A stretch of DNA of 64,000 bases, from assembly GCF_018991925.1 (NCBI RefSeq), contig NW_024724368.1, forward strand, positions 41,718 to 105,717, written 5' to 3'. The notes under the pieces were generated by a model. The model was not told where the DNA came from. It did no database searches and saw only the letters and a list, made by a program, of their open reading frames with translations. This DNA is from Homarus americanus (lineage: Eukaryota; Arthropoda; Malacostraca; Decapoda; Nephropidae). A program made the position numbers and the translations under genes. Of the stretch, positions 43,793-56,700 are shown piece by piece; position 1 is the first letter of the stretch, and every line of letters starts with the position of its first letter.

Positions 43793-44013
43793 ATGGAAGT
43801 CTGCGATGGGTGTCACTTAAATTATATGGAGCTGATTGCGAGTTTTTGGGAAAAAAACGAAGAAACTATAGCATTTTTTCGATCGCATGGTGTTCTTCCA
43901 TCCTCAGGAAAGTGTACTAAGAACAAGACAATGTAAATATCGCAAAGACCAACATATGTGGCGTTGTGTAAGAATCTCAGAATCCAACGACGAACAAGAA
44001 CAAGGCCAATAAG
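43793..44013 (+). pseudogene. Cys-rich exon relic 2 (zinc-ribbon-like)
   Basis: From the ATG: MEVCDGCHLNYMELIASFWE, then AFFRSHGVLPSSGKC, then TAA at 43934. One frame over, the sequence continues CKYRKDQHMWRC and QEQGQ, so a small indel near 43930 probably broke an N-terminal zinc ribbon of the C-x-n-W-x-C kind. A GTAAG donor starts at 44014. Related to 42297-42450. The AFFRSHGVLPSS and WRC spacing recalls ISXO2-like transposase domains of arthropods. Confidence 0.45.
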
Positions 44014-44946
44014 GTAAGAAATAGGTGATTCCATCATATGGCGAGTCAGTTCGGTTAGGTTAAGTTTGGTTTTTGTTGTTCTAGTGTTTTTTGGTGTATT
44101 TAGCCATGATTTTTTTTCGGAAAACGTCCAACGAAAAAATTCTATAAAAAACCCGGCTAATTTCCGCCAGAAATGAAGGTCATAATCGATCTAAACACAC
44201 AAATACACTAGAAAAATATATTTTTGACTTTCTAACAGTGTGGTGTGACAGTGCAAATTTACTGTTCTTTTTGTTAATTTACCCCACATTTTCTCTCTAT
44301 TTCAAAGGGCAGCCCACTTCGAACAGGTAATATTGTTGATAATTTTATTTATTAAAATACTAAAAAATTAATATTTCCAACGGAAACGCTATAGAAGAAA
44401 GGTGTCTTATAATTGTCTAAACTACTGATTCCAAAACTTAAAATTCGTTGGATGACCGAAACCATAATACCTTCATTTTTTCTTTCTCCCTATATAAGAC
44501 TCAGTATAAGGTGTTGGCAACTACTAAATATTGATCTTGATCTAGAGCCCACCACCTTAATCATATCCAAGGTGCGCCATGAATGCCGCGTAATAATGAC
44601 TGGGAATAATAAGACTGCTGTTTGAGTCGGCATAGCCAAAAGAAATAACTGCCAACGCAAAAATAAACAACTAATAGTCAAATTATTTTATATAAATTTT
44701 ACCAGTATGAAAGATGATTTACATACTTCAAAAATGTTTACATGCATACTATACAGAGTAAAGAATACTTACAGCAACAGTAAATTGATTTCAGCGAGAA
44801 CGATCCCGTGCTGTTGAGCGAGTGGCTTGTGTCTGACGACTCGACCAATCAGCTGACAGATTACGAAACATGACACTGTAAAGATCTTGTATCTAAATGT
44901 TTATTTTTAAGCACTACATATAGTACAACATATGCATTTCGTGTTA
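44014..44946. other. Intergenic, nothing recognised
   Basis: AT-rich. No exon matching a zinc ribbon or transposase core was found downstream of the donor at 44014. Confidence 0.45.
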
Positions 44947-46760
44947 ACTTTTACTTTTATCCTCTTCGCCACTGATCGGCTTGTTAGCCGCTTGGGCGAT
45001 CGGTCACGTCTCTTTTCCTTTATATTCTTCACCAAAAGGTCGGCTCGCTAGCCGCCCGGGCGATCGGTCACGTCTCTGTCACGCACTGTTGGCAAATACT
45101 GGGCATGCACCGGCTCCTGAATGTACCTGAACCCGCTCCAGTATTGGTCAAGTCTTCTCTTGAAAGAGCTCACACTCGGTGCCGTCACAACACTCTCTGG
45201 TAGATTGTTCCAAGAGTTTACAACCCTCACTCCGAAAAAGTTTGCCCTCACGGTTTTCCGGACTTGCGGCTTCTTCAATCTTGAGCTGTGACCCCTTGTG
45301 GGGCGAGCGTCCGCCAGCTCCAAGTAAGGACACTCAACTGAGTAGTGCCCCCTGAGATGCTTATAAACCTCAACTAGGTCCCCCCTTGCCCGTCTGTAGT
45401 ATAAGCTAGGCAAGTTCAGGCGCTCCAATCTCTCAGGGTAGCTGAGATGCCGAAGTGCAGGCACCAGTTTGGTGGCCCTCCTTTGAACATTTTCAACCAA
45501 CTGACAGTCCCTAGCATATCTCGGGGACCAGATGGGGTGACAGTACTCCAGATGGGGAATCACTTCACTCCTGAAGATCGTCACGAGGGACGGACCGTCT
45601 AGATATCTGAACGACCTTCTTATAAGACCCAATAATTTATTTGCCTGATTTACCTTCTTCTCACAATGGCCCGAGAACTTCAGCTCATTGTCAACATACA
45701 CACCTAGGTCCTTCTCACACACAGTCTCAACTAGTACATTTTCTTCATCCCGTTGGGACATATGGTACGCCTCCTTACCGTTGGTACGCCCCAGGTGCAT
45801 CCTCTTACACTTCGTGACATTGAATCTCAGCAGCCATTCCTTCGACCATTCCTGGAGCCCACAGAGGTCCTTCTGCAGCTCTTCACAGTCCGCTTGGTTC
45901 TTAATTTCCCGAAATAACTTGGCGTCATCGGCAAACATTTGTATGGAGGAGTGTACAACGTCAGGCATATCATTTATGAAACAAACAAACAACAGCGGGC
46001 CCAATACACTACCCTGCGGTACCCCACTTGTTACAGGTACAGATGACGATTTCGTGCCATTAATCACCACACATTGCTTGCGGTCATGTAGAAAGTCTTC
46101 TATCCACGCTAGGACATTTCCCCGAATTCCGTACCCTTCCAGTTTGATTTTCAGCCTTTCGTGGGGTACACTGTCGAAAGCCTTGGCAAAATCTAGGTAA
46201 ATATTGTCGATATTACCACCCCGTTCTAGAATATGGGTCCAAATATCCAATACCTTGAGCAATTGTGTCAAGCAAGAGCGCCCCGGCATAAAACCGTGTT
46301 GGCAATCTTTTACAAGGTTGTTTCGTAGTAGATGTTCCATCGCTGCATCTCTGATAATACTCTCAAGTACTTTACATATTATGCTGGTCAGGCTCACCGG
46401 TCTATAGTTGTTCGTGGAGTGACTATCGCCCTTCTTGAAGATAGGACTCACATAAGCCACTTTCCATTCACTGGGGACCATTTGTTCATCCAGGCATTTA
46501 CAAAACAGAATCTTCAGGGGCTCTGCAAGCTCGTTGCACAGCTCCCTTAGCACTCTAGGCTGCACCATGTCAGGTCCAGGACTCTTATGGACCTTTAGCC
46601 TAGACAGTTTATTTCTAATACCCTCTTCTGTGAACACAATGTGGGTCAGTGCTGTGTCGAACCGTCTGTCCTCAAACGCAGGAAGGTTAGTTGCATCCTC
46701 TCTTGTGAACACTGAGGAAAAGAAGCTGTTCAATGCCTCAGCTTTATCCTGGTCAGAATC
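44947..46760 (-). mobile_element. LINE family A copy 3, 5'-truncated at the satellite edge
   Basis: Minus strand. Starts at GATTCTGACCAGG (46760) and ends with the same ATAAAAGTAAAAG tail near 44947. The 5' side abuts 55-bp satellite directly; the 3' side does not. Nearly identical to copies 1 and 2. Confidence 0.9.
45048..46760 (-). pseudogene. LINE family A ORF2, RT and C-terminal domain, frame intact
   Basis: Open from the truncation point to the stop at 45048, ending DVTDRPGG. No triplication and no 3' frameshift, so it gives the best view of the family's C-terminus. RT blocks FKKGDSHSTNNYRPVSL, DFAKAFDSVPH, GVPQGSVLGP and FADDAKLF are all present. The endonuclease is missing, so it cannot move by itself. 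Confidence 0.88.
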
Positions 46761-47789
46761 TTTGTTTTTGCCCCTCTGCTGCCGTTGATCTCATGTAAGG
46801 CAATAGTTGCCACTTTTCGTTTTCGCCCCACTCCTGCAGTTAATCACATGAATTGTTGCCATTTTTCTTTTTCGCCACTCTGCTGCTGTTAATCTTTTGT
46901 GAGGCGATTGTTGCCATTTTTCGTTTTCGCCACACTGCTGCCGTTAATCACATGTTAGGCAATTGTTGCCATTTTTCGTTTTCGCCACACTGCTGCCGTT
47001 AATCACATGTAAGGCAATTGTTGCCATTTTTTGTTTTTGCTCCTCTGTTGCCGTTAATTGCATGTAAGGTAATTGTTGCCATTTTTTGTTTTCGCTCCAC
47101 TGCTGCCGTTATTCACATGTAAGGCAATTGTGGCCATTTTTCGGTTTCGCCCTACTGCTGCCGCTAATCACATGTAAGGCAATTGTTGCCATTTTTCTTT
47201 TTCGCCACTCTGCTGCTGTTAATCTTTCATGAGGCGATTGTTGCCATTTTTCGTTTTTGCCATACTGCTGACGTTAATCACATGTAAGGCAATTGTTGCC
47301 ATTTATCGTTTTCGCCCCTCTGTTGCCGTTAATCACATGTAAGGCAATTGTTGCCATTTTTCGTTTTCGCCCCACTATCACCGTTAATCACATGTAAGGC
47401 AATTGTTGCCATTTTTTGTTTTCGGCAAACTGCTAACGTTAATCATATGTAAGGCAATTTTTGCCATTTTTCGTTTTTGCCACACTGATGCCATTAATCA
47501 CATGAAAGGCAATTGTTGCCTTTTTCGTTTTCGACCTACTGCTGCCAGTAATCACATGTAAGGCAATTGTTGCCATTTTTCGTTTTCGCCAAACTGCTGC
47601 CCTTAATCACATGTAAGGTAATTGTTGCCAATTTTCGCTTTCGCCCCTCTGCTGCCGATAATTACATGTAAGGCAATTGTTGCTATTTTTTGTTTTCGGC
47701 AAACTGCTACCGTTAATCATATACTATAAGGCAATTTTTGCCATTTTTCGTTTTTGCCACACTGATACCATTAATCACATGAAAGGCAA

Positions 47790-48230
47790 TTGTTGCCATT
47801 TTTCGTTTTCGACCTACTGCTGCCGTTAATCACATATAAGGCAATTGTTGCTATTTTTCGTTTTCGCCATATGGTGCCGTTAATCACATGTAAGGCAATT
47901 GTTGACATTTTTCGTTTTCGCCACACTGATACCATTAATCACATGAAAGGCAATTGTTGCCATTTTTCGTTTTCGACCTACTGCTGCCGTTAATCACATA
48001 TAAGGCAATTGTTGCTATTTTTCGTTTTCGACCTACTGCTGCCGTTAATCACATATAAGGCAATTGTTGCTATTTTTCGTTTTCGCCATATGGTGCCGTT
48101 AATCACATGTAAGGCAATTGTTGACATTTTTCGTTTTCGCCACACTGATACCATTAATCACATGAAAGGCAATTGTTGCCATTTTTCGTTTTCGACCTAC
48201 TGCTGCCGTTAATCACATATAAGGCAATTG
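47790..48230. repeat. Higher-order repeat of 219 bp (four monomers)
   Basis: A four-monomer block (variants CGACCTACTGC, CCATATGGTGCC, CACACTGATACC) is repeated at a 219-base step starting about 47790 and 48009. The same block is present in the right copy from about 54745. Confidence 0.75.
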
Positions 48231-48601
48231 TTGCTATTTTTCGTTTTCGACCTACTGCTGCCGTTAATCACATATAAGGCAATTGTTGCTATTTTTCGTT
48301 TTCGCCACGCTGCTGCCGTTAATCACATGTAAGGCAATTGTTGACATTTTTCGTTTTCCCCATATGGTGCCGTTAATCACATGTAAGGCAATTGTTGCCA
48401 TTTTTCGTTTTCGCCACACAGCTGCCGTTAATCACATGAAAGGCAATTTTTGCCATTTTTCATCTCTGCCACACTGATGTCACACATGTAGGCAATTGTT
48501 GCCATTTTTCGTTTTCGTCCTACTGCTGCCGTTATTCACATATAAGGTAATTGTTGCCATATTTTGTTTCCCCCCACTGCTGCTCTTAATCACATGTAAA
48601 T

Positions 48602-48970
48602 GGGGGACCGGTGGTAGAAGCGGTACCGTTCTTGCCTCGCAAGCTAGATGTCATGGGTTCGATTCCTGGGCCGGTGGAAGTTTTTTGGACGTAATTATGA
48701 GCCCCCATTAGTCCCTGTTCACCTAGCAGTAGAGTAGGTACCTGTTGTAAGTCGAAAGTTGCGAATTCGTATTGAGGGTGTTGTTGGAGCTTACAATAAC
48801 TTGATGACATAAACCATTGACTCTTCAGGCTTCTACGCCCTTAACTCGTGAGATACAAAGGCACGCATGAACTTAGCATGCTTCCCTGTTAGGCGCTGTA
48901 AACGCTTCTGCGCTTCACCTTACAGTACACACGGATGTAGCGCGGGGCCCAATAAAAAAAAAAAAAAAAA
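48602..48970 (+). mobile_element. tRNA-derived SINE inside the satellite
   Basis: Same family as 38751-39145 (A box TGGTAGAAGCGG, B box GGTTCGATTCC, A tail). Flanking ATCACATGTAA on both sides is the target duplication, formed from satellite sequence. The satellite resumes in phase after the tail. Confidence 0.85.
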
Positions 48971-51900
48971 TCACATGTAAGGCAATTGTTGCCATTTTTC
49001 GTTTTCGCCCCTCTGCTGCCGTTAATCACATGTAAGGCAATTGTTGCCATTTTTCGTTTTCGTCCCTCTGCTGCCGTTAATCACATGTAAGGCAATTGTT
49101 GCCATTTATCGTTTTCGCCCCTCTGTTGCCGTTAATCACATGTAAGGCAATTGTTGCCATTTTTCGTTTTCGCCCCACTATTACCGTTAATCACATGTAA
49201 GGCAATTGTTGCCATTTCTCGCTTTCGCCCTTCTACTGCCAGTAATCACATGTAAGGCAATTGTTGCCATTTTTCGTTTTCGCCCCACTCCTGCCGTTAA
49301 TCACATGTAAGGCATTTGTTGCCATTTTTAGTTTTCGCCAAACAGCTGCCCTTAATCACATGTAAGGTAATTGTTGCCACTTTTCGTTTTCGCCCCACTC
49401 CTGCAGTTAATCACATGTAAGGCGATTGTTGCCATTTTTAGTTTTCGCCAAACAGCTGCCCTTAATCACATGTAAGGTAATTGTTGCCACTTTTCGTTTT
49501 CGCCCCACTCCTGCAGTTAATCACATGTAAGGCAATTGTTGCCACTTTTCGTTTTCGCCCTACTACTGCTCTTGATCACACTTAAGGCAATTGTTGCCAT
49601 TTTTCGTTTTCGCCCCTCTACTGCCGTTAATCACATGTTAGGCAATTGTTGCCATTTTTCGTTTTCGCCACACTGCTGCCGTTAATCACATGTAAGGCAA
49701 TTGTTGCCATTTTTTGTTTTTGCCCCTCTGTTGCCGTTAATTACATGTAAGGTAATTGTTGCCATTTTTTGTTTTCGCTCCACTGCTGCCGTTATTCACA
49801 TGTAAGGCAATTGTGGCCATTTTTCTTTTTCGCCACTCTGCTGCAGTTAATCTTTTGTGAGGCGATTGTTGCCATTTTTCGTTTTTGCCATACTGCTGCT
49901 GTTAATTACATGCAAGGCAATTGTTGCTATTTTTCGTTTTCGAAACACTGCTGCCATTAATCACATGCAAGGCAATTGTTGCCATTTTTCGGTTTCGCCC
50001 CACTGCTGCCGCTAATCACATGTAAGGCAATTGTTGCCATTTTTCTTTTTCGCCACTCTGCTGCCGTTAATCACATGTAAGGCAATTGTTGCCATTTTTA
50101 GTTTTCGCCACACTGCTGCCGTGCATCACATGGAAGGCAATTGTTGCCATTTTTCGTTTTCGCCCACTGCTCCCATTAATCACATGTAAGGCAATTGTTG
50201 CCATTTTTCGTTTTCGCCTCTCTGCTGCCGTTAATCACATGTAAGGCAATTGTTGCCATTTTTTTTGTCGTTCCTCTGCTGCCGTTAATCATATGTAAGG
50301 CATTTGTTGCCATTTATGGTTTTCGCCCCACTGCTGCCATTTATTACATGTAAGGCAATTGTTGCCATTTTTCGTTTTCGCCTCTCTGCTGCCGTTAATC
50401 ACATTAAAGGCAACTGTTGCTATTATTCGTTTTCGCCCTACTGCTGCCATGCATCACATGTGAGGCAATTGTTGCCATTTTTCATGTTCGCCTTACTGCT
50501 GCCGTTAATCACATATAAGGCAATTGTTGCCATTTTTCATTTTCGCCTTACTGCTGCCGTTAATCTCATATAAGGCAATTGTTGCCATTTTTCGTTTCGC
50601 CCCACTGTTGCCGTGCCTCACATGTAAGGCAAGTGTTGCCATTTATCGTTTTCGCCTCACTGCTGCTATTTATCAGATGTAAGGCAATTGTTGCCATTTT
50701 TCGTTTTCGCCCCATTGCTGCCGTTAATCACATTTAAAGCAATTGTTTTCATTTTTCGTTTTCGCCAAACTGCTGCCGATAATCACATTTAAGGCAATTG
50801 TTGCCATTTTTCGCTTTCGCCCCTCTGCTGCTGTTAATCACATGTAAGGCAATTGTTGCCATTTTTCGTTTTCGCCAAACTGCTGCCATTAATCACATGT
50901 AAGGCAATTGTTGCCATTTTTCGTTTTCACCCCGCTGCCGTTTATCACATGTAAGGCAATTGTTGCCATTTTTCGTTTTCGCCCCTCTGCTGCTGTTAAT
51001 CACATATAAGGCAATTATTGCCAATTTTCGGTTTTGCCACACTGCTGCCATTAATCACATTTAAGGCAACTGTTGCCATTTTTCGTTTTCGCCACACTGC
51101 TGCCGTTAATCACATGTAAGGCAATTGTTGCCATTTTTCGTTTTCACCTCTCTGCTGCCGTTAATCAAATTTAAGGCAACAGTTGCCATTTTTCGTTGTC
51201 GCCCCACTGCTGCCATTAATCACATTTAAGGCAACTGTTGCCATTTTTCGTTTTCGCCACACTGCTGCCGTGCATCACATGTAAGGCAATTGTTGCCATT
51301 TTTCGTTTTCGCCAAACTGCTGCCATTAATCACATGTAAGACAATTGTTGCCATTTTTCGTTTTCGCCCCACTGCTGCCCTTATTCACATGTAAGGCAAT
51401 TGTTGCCATTTTTCGTTTTCGCCCCTCTGGTTTCGTTAATCACACGTCAGGCAAATTTTGCCATTTTTCGTTTTCGCTCCACTGCTGCCATTAGTCACAT
51501 GTAAGGAAACTGTTGCCATTTTTCTTTTTCCCCCTGCTGCTGCCGTTAATCATATGTAAGCCAATTGTTGCCATTTTTCTTTTTCGCTCCTCTGCTGTCA
51601 TTAATCACATGTAAGGCAATTGTTGCCATTTTCGTTTTCACCTCTCAGCTGCCGTTAATCACATTTAAGGCAACTGTTGCTATTATTCGTTTTCGCCCCT
51701 CTGCTGCCGTTAATCACATATAAGGCAATTGTTGCCATTTTTCGATTTCGCCACACTGCTGCCGTCAATATCATGTAAGGCAATTGTTGCCATTTTTCGT
51801 TTTCGCCCCACTGCTGCCATTAATCACATGTAAGGCAATTGTTACCATTTTTCGTTTTCGCCAAACTGCTGCCGTGCATCACATGTAAGGCAATTGTTGC

Positions 51901-52673
51901 CATTTTTCATTTTCGCCTTACTGCTGCCGTTAATCACATATAAGGCAATTGTTGCCATTTTTCGTTTTCGCCACACTGCTGCCATCAACATCATGTAAGG
52001 CAATTGTTGCCATTTTTCGTTTTCGCCTTACTGCTGCCGTTAATCACATATAAGGCAATTGTTGCCATTTTTCGTTTCGCCCCTCTGCTGCCGTTAATCA
52101 CATAAAAGGCAATTGTTGCCATTTTTCGATTTCGCCACACTGCTGCCGTCAATATCATGTAAGGCAATTGTTGCCATTTTTCGTTTTCGCCCCACTGCTG
52201 CCATTAATCACATGTAAGGCAATTGTTACCATTTTTCGTTTTCGCCAAACTGCTGCCGTGCATCACATGTAAGGCAATTGTTGCCATTTTTCATTTTCGC
52301 ATTACTGTTGCCGTTAATCACATATAAGGCAATTGTTGCCATTTTTCGTTTTCGCCACACTGCTGCCATCAACATCATGGAAGGCAATTGTTGCCATTTT
52401 TCGTTTTCGCCTTACTGCTGCCGTTAATCACATATAAGGCAATTGTTGCCATTTTTCGTTTTCGCCACACTGCTGCCGTCAGTATTATGTAAGGTAATTG
52501 TTGCCATTTTTCGTTTTCCCCCTACTGCTGCCATTAATCACATGTAAGGCAATTGTTGCCATTTATCGTTTTCGCCCCACTGCTGCCATGCATCACGTGT
52601 AAGGCAATTGTTGCCATTTTTCATGTTCGCCTTACTGCTGCCGTGCATCACATGTAAGGCAATTGTTGCCATT

Positions 52674-52773
52674 NNNNNNNNNNNNNNNNNNNNNNNNNNN
52701 NNNNNNNNNNNNNNNNNNNNNNNNNNNNNNNNNNNNNNNNNNNNNNNNNNNNNNNNNNNNNNNNNNNNNNNNN
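52674..52773. other. Assembly gap, 100 N
   Basis: Exactly 100 N, the conventional placeholder for a gap of unknown size between contigs. Confidence 0.99.
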
Positions 52774-52800
52774 TGTTGTGCTTCGTTCAGTTACGTATTC
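52774..52800 (+). other. Probable Oxford Nanopore ligation-adapter remnant
   Basis: The first bases after the gap contain CTTCGTTCAGTTACGTATT at 52781-52799, an exact 19-base match to the core of the ONT ligation adapter as I know it. They match neither the LINE nor the satellite. Confidence 0.85.
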
Positions 52801-53715
52801 CTTCTAACCATTCTGGAGCCCACAGAGGTCCTTCTGCAGCTCTTCACATCCCGCTTGGTTCTTAATTTCTCGAAATAACTTGGCGTCATCGGCAAACATT
52901 TGTATGGAGGAGTGTACAACGTCAGGCATATCATTTATGAAACAAACAAACAACAGCGGGCCCAATACACTACCTGCGGTACCCACTTGTTACAGGTACA
53001 GATGACGATTTCGTGCCATTAATCACCACACATTGCTTGCGGTCATGTAGAAAGTCTTCTATCCACGCTAGGACATTTCCCGAATTCGTACCCTTCAGTT
53101 GATTTTCAGCCTTTCGTGGGGTACACTGTCGAAAGCCTTGGCAAAATCTAGGTAAATATTGTCGATATTACTACCCCGTTCTAGAATATGGGTCCAAATA
53201 TCCAATACCTTGAGCAATTGTGTTAAGCAAGAGCGCCCCGGCATAAAACCGTGTTGGCAATCTTTTACAAGGTTGTTTCGTAGTAGATGTTCCATCGCGG
53301 CATCTCTGATAATACTCTCAAGTACTTTACATATTATGCTGGTCAGGCTCACCGGTCTATAGTTGTTCGTGGAGTGACTATCGCCCTTCTTGAAGATAGG
53401 ACTCACATAAGCCACTTTCCATTCACTGGGGACCATTTGTTCATCCAGGCATTTACAAAACAGAATCTTCAGGGGCTCTGCAAGCTCGTTGCACAGCTCC
53501 CTTAGCACTCTAGGCTGCACCATGTCAGGTCCAGGACTCTTATGGACCTTTAGCCTAGACAGTTTATTTCTAATACCCTCTTCTGTGAACACAATGTGGG
53601 TCAGTGCTGTGTCGAACCGTCTGTCCTCAAACGCAGGAAGGTTAGTTGCATCCTCTCTTGTGAACACTGAGGAAAAGAAGCTGTTCAATGCCTCAGCTTT
53701 ATCCTGGTCAGAATC
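52801..53715 (-). pseudogene. LINE family A ORF2 segment, likely false second copy of 44947-46760
   Basis: Corresponds base for base to about 45848-46760, including the same junction with the satellite. The part next to the gap (52970-53100) differs mainly by single-base losses in runs, for example TACCTGCGG for TACCCTGCGG and CCCGAATTCG for CCCCGAATTCCG. Those break the frame. Best explained as unpolished read-end sequence of the same locus. Confidence 0.8.
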
Positions 53716-56700
53716 TTTGTTTTTGCCCCTCTGCTGCCGTTGATCTCATGTAAGGCAATAGTTGCCACTTTTCGTTTTCGCCCCACTCCTGCAGTTAATC
53801 ACATGAATTGTTGCCATTTTTCTTTTTCGCCACTCTGCTGCTGTTAATCTTTTGTGAGGCGATTGTTGCCATTTTTCGTTTTCGCCACACTGCTGCCGTT
53901 AATCACATGTTAGGCAATTGTTGCCATTTTTCGTTTTCGCCACACTGCTGCCGTTAATCACATGTAAGGCAATTGTTGCCATTTTTTGTTTTTGCTCCTC
54001 TGTTGCCGTTAATTGCATGTAAGGTAATTGTTGCCATTTTTTGTTTTCGCTCCACTGCTGCCGTTATTCACATGTAAGGCAATTGTGGCCATTTTTCGGT
54101 TTCGCCCTACTGCTGCCGCTAATCACATGTAAGGCAATTGTTGCCATTTTTCTTTTTCGCCACTCTGCTGCTGTTAATCTTTCATGAGGCGATTGTTGCC
54201 ATTTTTCGTTTTTGCCATACTGCTGACGTTAATCACATGTAAGGCAATTGTTGCCATTTATCGTTTTCGCCCCTCTGTTGCCGTTAATCACATGTAAGGC
54301 AATTGTTGCCATTTTTCGTTTTCGCCCCACTATCACCGTTAATCACATGTAAGGCAATTGTTGCCATTTTTTGTTTTCGGCAAACTGCTAACGTTAATCA
54401 TATGTAAGGCAATTTTTGCCATTTTTCGTTTTTGCCACACTGATGCCATTAATCACATGAAAGGCAATTGTTGCCTTTTTCGTTTTCGACCTACTGCTGC
54501 CAGTAATCACATGTAAGGCAATTGTTGCCATTTTTCGTTTTCGCCAAACTGCTGCCCTTAATCACATGTAAGGTAATTGTTGCCAATTTTCGCTTTCGCC
54601 CCTCTGCTGCCGATAATTACATGTAAGGCAATTGTTGCTATTTTTTGTTTTCGGCAAACTGCTACCGTTAATCATATACTATAAGGCAATTTTTGCCATT
54701 TTTCGTTTTTGCCACACTGATACCATTAATCACATGAAAGGCAATTGTTGCCATTTTTCGTTTTCGACCTACTGCTGCCGTTAATCACATATAAGGCAAT
54801 TGTTGCTATTTTTCGTTTTCGCCATATGGTGCCGTTAATCACATGTAAGGCAATTGTTGACATTTTTCGTTTTCGCCACACTGATACCATTAATCACATG
54901 AAAGGCAATTGTTGCCATTTTTCGTTTTCGACCTACTGCTGCCGTTAATCACATATAAGGCAATTGTTGCTATGTTTTCTGGACCTACTTCTTCTGCTGC
55001 TGTTAACATTATGGGCAAGGCAATTGTTGCTATTTTTCGTTTTCGCCATGGTGCCGTTAATCAGCATGTAAGGCAATTGTTGACATTTTTCGTTTTCGCC
55101 ACACTGATACCATTAATCACATGAAAGGCAATTGTTGCCATTTTTCGTTTTCGACCTACTGCTGCCGTTAATCACATATAAGGCAATTGTTGCTATTTTT
55201 CGTTTTCGACCTACTGCTGCCGTTAATCACATATAAGGCAATTGTTGCTATTTTTCGTTTTCGCCACGCTGCTGCCGTTAATCACATGTAAGGCAATTGT
55301 TGACATTTTTCGTTTTCCCCATATGGTGCCGTTAATCACATGTAAGGCAATTGTTGCCATTTTTCGTTTTCGCCACACAGCTGCCGTTAATCACATGAAA
55401 GGCAATTTTTGCCATTTTTCATCTCTGCCACACTGATGTCACACATGTAGGCAATTGTTGCCATTTTTCGTTTTCGTCCTACTGCTGCCGTTATTCACAT
55501 ATAAGGTAATTGTTGCCATATTTTGTTTCCCCCCACTGCTGCTCTTAATCACATGTAAATGGGGGACCGGTGGTAGAAGCGGTACCGTTCTTGCCTCGCA
55601 AGCTAGATGTCATGGGTTCGATTCCTGGGCCGGTGGAAGTTTTTTGGACGTAATTATGAGCCCCCATTAGTCCCTGTTCACCTAGCAGTAGAGTAGGTAC
55701 CTGTTGTAAGTCGAAAGTTGCGAATTCGTATTGAGGGTGTTGTTGGAGCTTACAATAACTTGATGACATAAACCATTGACTCTTCAGGCTTCTACGCCCT
55801 TAACTCGTGAGATACAAAGGCACGCATGAACTTAGCATGCTTCCCTGTTAGGCGCTGTAAACGCTTCTGCGCTTCACCTTACAGTACACACGGATGTAGC
55901 GCGGGGCCCAATAAAAAAAAAAAAAAAAATCACATGTAAGGCAATTGTTGCCATTTTTCGTTTTCGCCCCTCTGCTGCCGTTAATCACATGTAAGGCAAT
56001 TGTTGCCATTTTTCGTTTTCGTCCCTCTGCTGCCGTTAATCACATGTAAGGCAATTGTTGCCATTTATCGTTTTCGCCCCTCTGTTGCCGTTAATCACAT
56101 GTAAGGCAATTGTTGCCATTTTTCGTTTTCGCCCCACTATTACCGTTAATCACATGTAAGGCAATTGTTGCCATTTCTCGCTTTCGCCCTTCTACTGCCA
56201 GTAATCACATGTAAGGCAATTGTTGCCATTTTTCGTTTTCGCCCCACTCCTGCCGTTAATCACATGTAAGGCATTTGTTGCCATTTTTAGTTTTCGCCAA
56301 ACAGCTGCCCTTAATCACATGTAAGGTAATTGTTGCCACTTTTCGTTTTCGCCCCACTCCTGCAGTTAATCACATGTAAGGCGATTGTTGCCATTTTTAG
56401 TTTTCGCCAAACAGCTGCCCTTAATCACATGTAAGGTAATTGTTGCCACTTTTCGTTTTCGCCCCACTCCTGCAGTTAATCACATGTAAGGCAATTGTTG
56501 CCACTTTTCGTTTTCGCCCTACTACTGCTCTTGATCACACTTAAGGCAATTGTTGCCATTTTTCGTTTTCGCCCCTCTACTGCCGTTAATCACATGTTAG
56601 GCAATTGTTGCCATTTTTCGTTTTCGCCACACTGCTGCCGTTAATCACATGTAAGGCAATTGTTGCCATTTTTTGTTTTTGCCCCTCTGTTGCCGTTAAT

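Larger units (their letters stand above)
46761..52673. repeat. 55-bp tandem satellite, left block
   Basis: Consensus unit: TTAATCACATGTAAGGCAAT, TGTTGCCATTTTTCGTTTTC, GCCCCACTGCTGCCG (20+20+15 bases). About 100 copies, with common variants CACATATAAGG, GCATCACATG and GTCAATATCATG. Each unit holds the dyad GGCAA-TTG-TTGCC. Contains a SINE (48602-48970). Stops at the N gap. Confidence 0.95.

Noticed and set aside
46761..52673. CRISPR-like array (regular 55-bp spacing)
   Set aside because: There are no unique spacers: the whole 55-bp unit is repeated. The genome is eukaryotic.
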